NCBI GenBank assembly: GCA_918807975.1
Contig: OU964932.1
Location: forward strand, 4,402,001 to 4,466,000
DNA from: Aplidium turbinatum
Lineage: Eukaryota; Chordata; Ascidiacea; Aplousobranchia; Polyclinidae
Length of the DNA: 64,000 nt
Direction of reading: 5' to 3'
Positions 60,942 to 64,000 of this stretch are shown one piece after another. The translations under genes and the position numbers were made by a program. Under the pieces are notes generated by a model. It had not been told where the DNA came from. It was given only the letters and a program-made list of their open reading frames with translations, and ran no database searches. Positions within the stretch are counted from its first letter, which is position 1, and each line of letters starts with the position of its first letter.

Positions 60942-63900
60942 GATTTTGGAGGTTGTGTTGTTTGAGAGGTGTTTTATGTTCTTGTCTTCCACCCTTCTCA
61001 ATCCAATACTGTTCAGAAACTTGATTGTGATTTGAATTCAAAACAGCTTCAAACAAAATACTGTAGAAAGAGCAAGATCGACATAAATTGTCGAAGCACA
61101 ATAAGACCATGAAACTCAATTTTTTTTTCACTATAAATAATCACGAAAGTGTTGGACCACAAGGTTTAGGAAGGGGGCAATCTTTAAGTTACAGATCTTG
61201 TAATCCTAGTTGAAAATCACTGAACGTGTTAATAAAAACAGATTGATGGCAGAAAAGCAAGAAAATTAGTTTAAAATTAAAGACAATAATAGAATCTGTT
61301 TTGAAGCCGTGGTCACTGTTTTGATTTGGTTTTGAGTTTGACCGAATAAACATGCTGTCAGTTTGCTTGAAATGTAAGACTGCAGGCGGAGACGAAGAGT
61401 ATTTAAAGTCTTGATTTCGTTTTAATTATGATTGCAAAATCTCCAGGTAACCCGGTCTACCAGAAACACTTTATTAGTCCTGTTACTAAACGATGGGTTT
61501 TTTGTGCACGTGGCTAAAATTACTTTGAAAAATTCATAGAGTATTCTCTCGTTTTCAATGGAAAAAACTGTCATTAGTTATATGCTCATTTGTAATAAGG
61601 ACAAAGTGTTATGTATCCTGCTTGTATAATGTTACTGGACAGATGAAAATGGTGTCAACATACATCTAAAATGTAAAATGACGATTTTTATAGAAAACGC
61701 TTTCTCGACATTTATTTGTAAAACAAATTTCCATCAAAACTTTCAAATATTTACTGGCAGGTGTTATAGTTGAAAATATTCTCACACACAAAATATCAGC
61801 TGTTGCTTCCGTAGAATTGTTTTATTTAACAAAACACTTTTCTAGCAATGTCTGCAATGACTAAGATAAAATAAAAAGAAAATGGGATCACATAAAAAAA
61901 TAGAAAAACAGACAATCTTGGTGAACACAAACGTTTTTGTATTCAAGGTAAACAGACATTGACTAAATCATTGCTTCTCGTATGCACATAAATGAAGACT
62001 CTTCTTACTGCATCAAGACTTCTTTTTATCTCATAAACGATAAAATTGTACTTGAGGTTGAGAAAGCAACCTGTCTTGGTTAGAACATACGTGGCTTCAC
62101 TTTTCAAGCTGCAATGCTTTTTATGGTAATTTATCAAAACACGAAATGGACTTTTGTTTATAAATTTAGCCGTTCCCTTTCAGTTTGCTTTATTACGAGC
62201 CAAAATGATAGCAGCAAGTTGCAAGGATTTTTTGACTATACTTTTATTGCTATATTTGGGTAAAATCTCTGATTTATTCATTGATAACTGACTTTCTTGC
62301 GATCGCTCGGCTTGGAAATAAAAGTAAACATATTTACATATCAGTTGTGTAATAAATACCATTTTGAAGGGTGAATTAGAGTAAGGAATTTATGACAGGC
62401 ATTTGATAGGGTTCATGTGAGATCTAGTATCTTCAATAGGAATATCACATGCCGATTATATGAAACTTAACTTACTCATACATATCTTATGATCTTTTTG
62501 AATCTCAACCAAACTCGTTTGAAAAGTGAGTAAAAATGTTTTAGATCCATCTAGCATTTCCAAGATCTGTATATCTCTCACGATGTGGCAAAGGTAGTCT
62601 TCAAAAAATAAGGATAAGGAAGAATTAGGTTTGTTTATTTAAAAAATACTCATCTATTTGACCTACGTCAAGCGCAAAAGCACTATTTTTTTGAAAACGT
62701 CTTTCAACTTTTGTATTTTCTTCACTAAGCTGCTGTAAGCTAAAAAAAAGTAGTTTTTGAAAACAGAAAACTGTTTCAAAATAATTATGCTACCATTTTG
62801 TGATTCCGTCAAGAGCTGCTACAAGCATTTTATAAAATTTGCCTTTTGAGAGACGTCCAACCGATGTAAATATTACATCTTTTGTTGGAGCGATGTGTCA
62901 AATGCGATTTTGCATTAATGCCAAGTTTGTTTCTGAGCAAAATGTTCACAATGAAATAAAATATGCATATAAAAACTTCACAAAACGGACCGCCGTACAA
63001 TCATACTGTGAGGGTAAAGTATACCATTTAAAACTACCCCACAAGATTAGGTCGGGAATATTTCAAATCTTGATAGTTTGTGAGAATAAGTTGGAACATT
63101 CTATTTTTCAAAAAAATGGTTTTGAGACCGAACATAATTACCACAAGTCCACAAAACGTTACGAGCTCACCTGCCCAGCTGCTCTCTGTCATGTAAAAGG
63201 AAATAGGTGATTTGTTATGATGTCACCACAAATGGGGTCGTTATGATGTAAACAAACAAATTATACAGGTGAGATGTTGATGGATGATGCATGAAAATAG
63301 TAGCGGCCTGACTTATAATTGAACTTCCTTCCGCTCGATAATTTCACAGAAAGACGCCCCATACGCAAATACGACACAAAATAACTTAAACAAAGAATAT
63401 AAGTTGTAGTACGAGCAATCAATTTTAGTGTTTTGTTTGCTGTTCTTCGTGTCTACATCTCACTCCGATGTTTAGGTCCTTGGAGTGAAGTCTTCTATTT
63501 CATAACTGAGATTTTCGTATTTTGTTGGACCCACACACATGATACTTCTAGAATCTAGAACATAACCAGAAATATAATTTTTCCTTGTACTAATCAAAGA
63601 AAAAATTGTTGTACTTTTTGATGGACCTGAAATTGTCTGATACTCTGAGTACAATAGTAAGCACTTAGTGTGATACATATATATTTTAGCGTAAAAAAAT
63701 CACAATAAATCAATGCCATCAACAATCCTTCAGTGCCATATACGTTATATGGAAGTCCATGCCCTTCTTTAATAACATTAGTATTTTCAGGCCTAAAAGC
63801 AGCGTTTTCATAATGGTTGTCACAACAGCAATTAATCTAATTAACCTAGAAGACTACATTATTATCTCGTCAGAGGTATAATAAAATAAGCTCTGAGTTG

Positions 63901-64000
63901 TGTTGTTGCAAAGTAAGCTATAGAATAAGATGCAAGCCATTGAGTACATGCTTATAGTATTGTTATATCTTCTTCTATTAAATGTCTGTTATACTTTGTC
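60942..64000. other. No gene recognised
   Basis: AT-rich DNA to the end of the window. A 123-codon frame at 62839-63210 has no recognisable motif, and its start codon is not ATG. No repeats or RNA genes were supported. Confidence 0.55.

Noticed and set aside
62839-63210. 123-codon open frame on the plus strand
   Set aside because: No recognisable domain, non-ATG start, no splice context or repeat of known type. Kept as unannotated sequence.

Overview
This is a stretch of AT-rich (roughly one third G+C by eye) animal nuclear DNA. It holds one certain protein-coding gene and a dense layer of short transposable elements. The gene is a SIX-class homeobox gene of the Six1/2 (sine oculis) subfamily. 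It lies on the + strand in three coding exons (51036-51626, 53176-53339, 56380-56941) that join in frame to a 438-residue protein. The introns, low G+C, TTAGGG-like repeats and frequent TAGGCCTA/TAGCCTA words suggest an invertebrate deuterostome, perhaps an ascidian tunicate with an expanded genome. The gene alone does not fix the species.

Layout. 1-4.6 kb: a weak candidate secreted-protein gene on the - strand, with a piggyBac-type element (2661-4353) in its putative first intron; that element carries a LINE fragment. 4.6-12 kb: LINE and hAT fragments and three hAT-type insertions. 12.5-20.6 kb: a repeat-rich block with a hammerhead-bearing element, four SINE families, a SINE split by two nested insertions, one good tRNA-Arg(CCT) gene and a 19-bp minisatellite. 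21-36 kb: mostly unannotatable DNA, with two snap-back elements of about 820 bp. 36-47 kb: nearly empty except for a SINE and a palindrome. 47-50 kb: a LINE with a nested MITE, a Mutator-like hairpin element and a hAT MITE. 51-58.6 kb: the Six1/2 gene. 59-64 kb: one SINE and one hAT MITE, otherwise blank.

The most notable observation is a set of seven hammerhead-ribozyme-like motifs at five places (12.7, 24.1/24.7, 32.7, 35.2/35.7 and 55.0 kb). Three share a CUGAUGA core, a six-base stem I, a short stem II, GAA, and a self-complementary stem III. Three of the carrier elements are bounded by 12-13 bp direct repeats, which look like retrotransposition target-site duplications. Two of them are near-perfect inverted repeats with a ribozyme-like motif in each arm. 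This resembles the short hammerheads known from Penelope-like retroelements and retrozymes, but no protein-coding partner is visible here.
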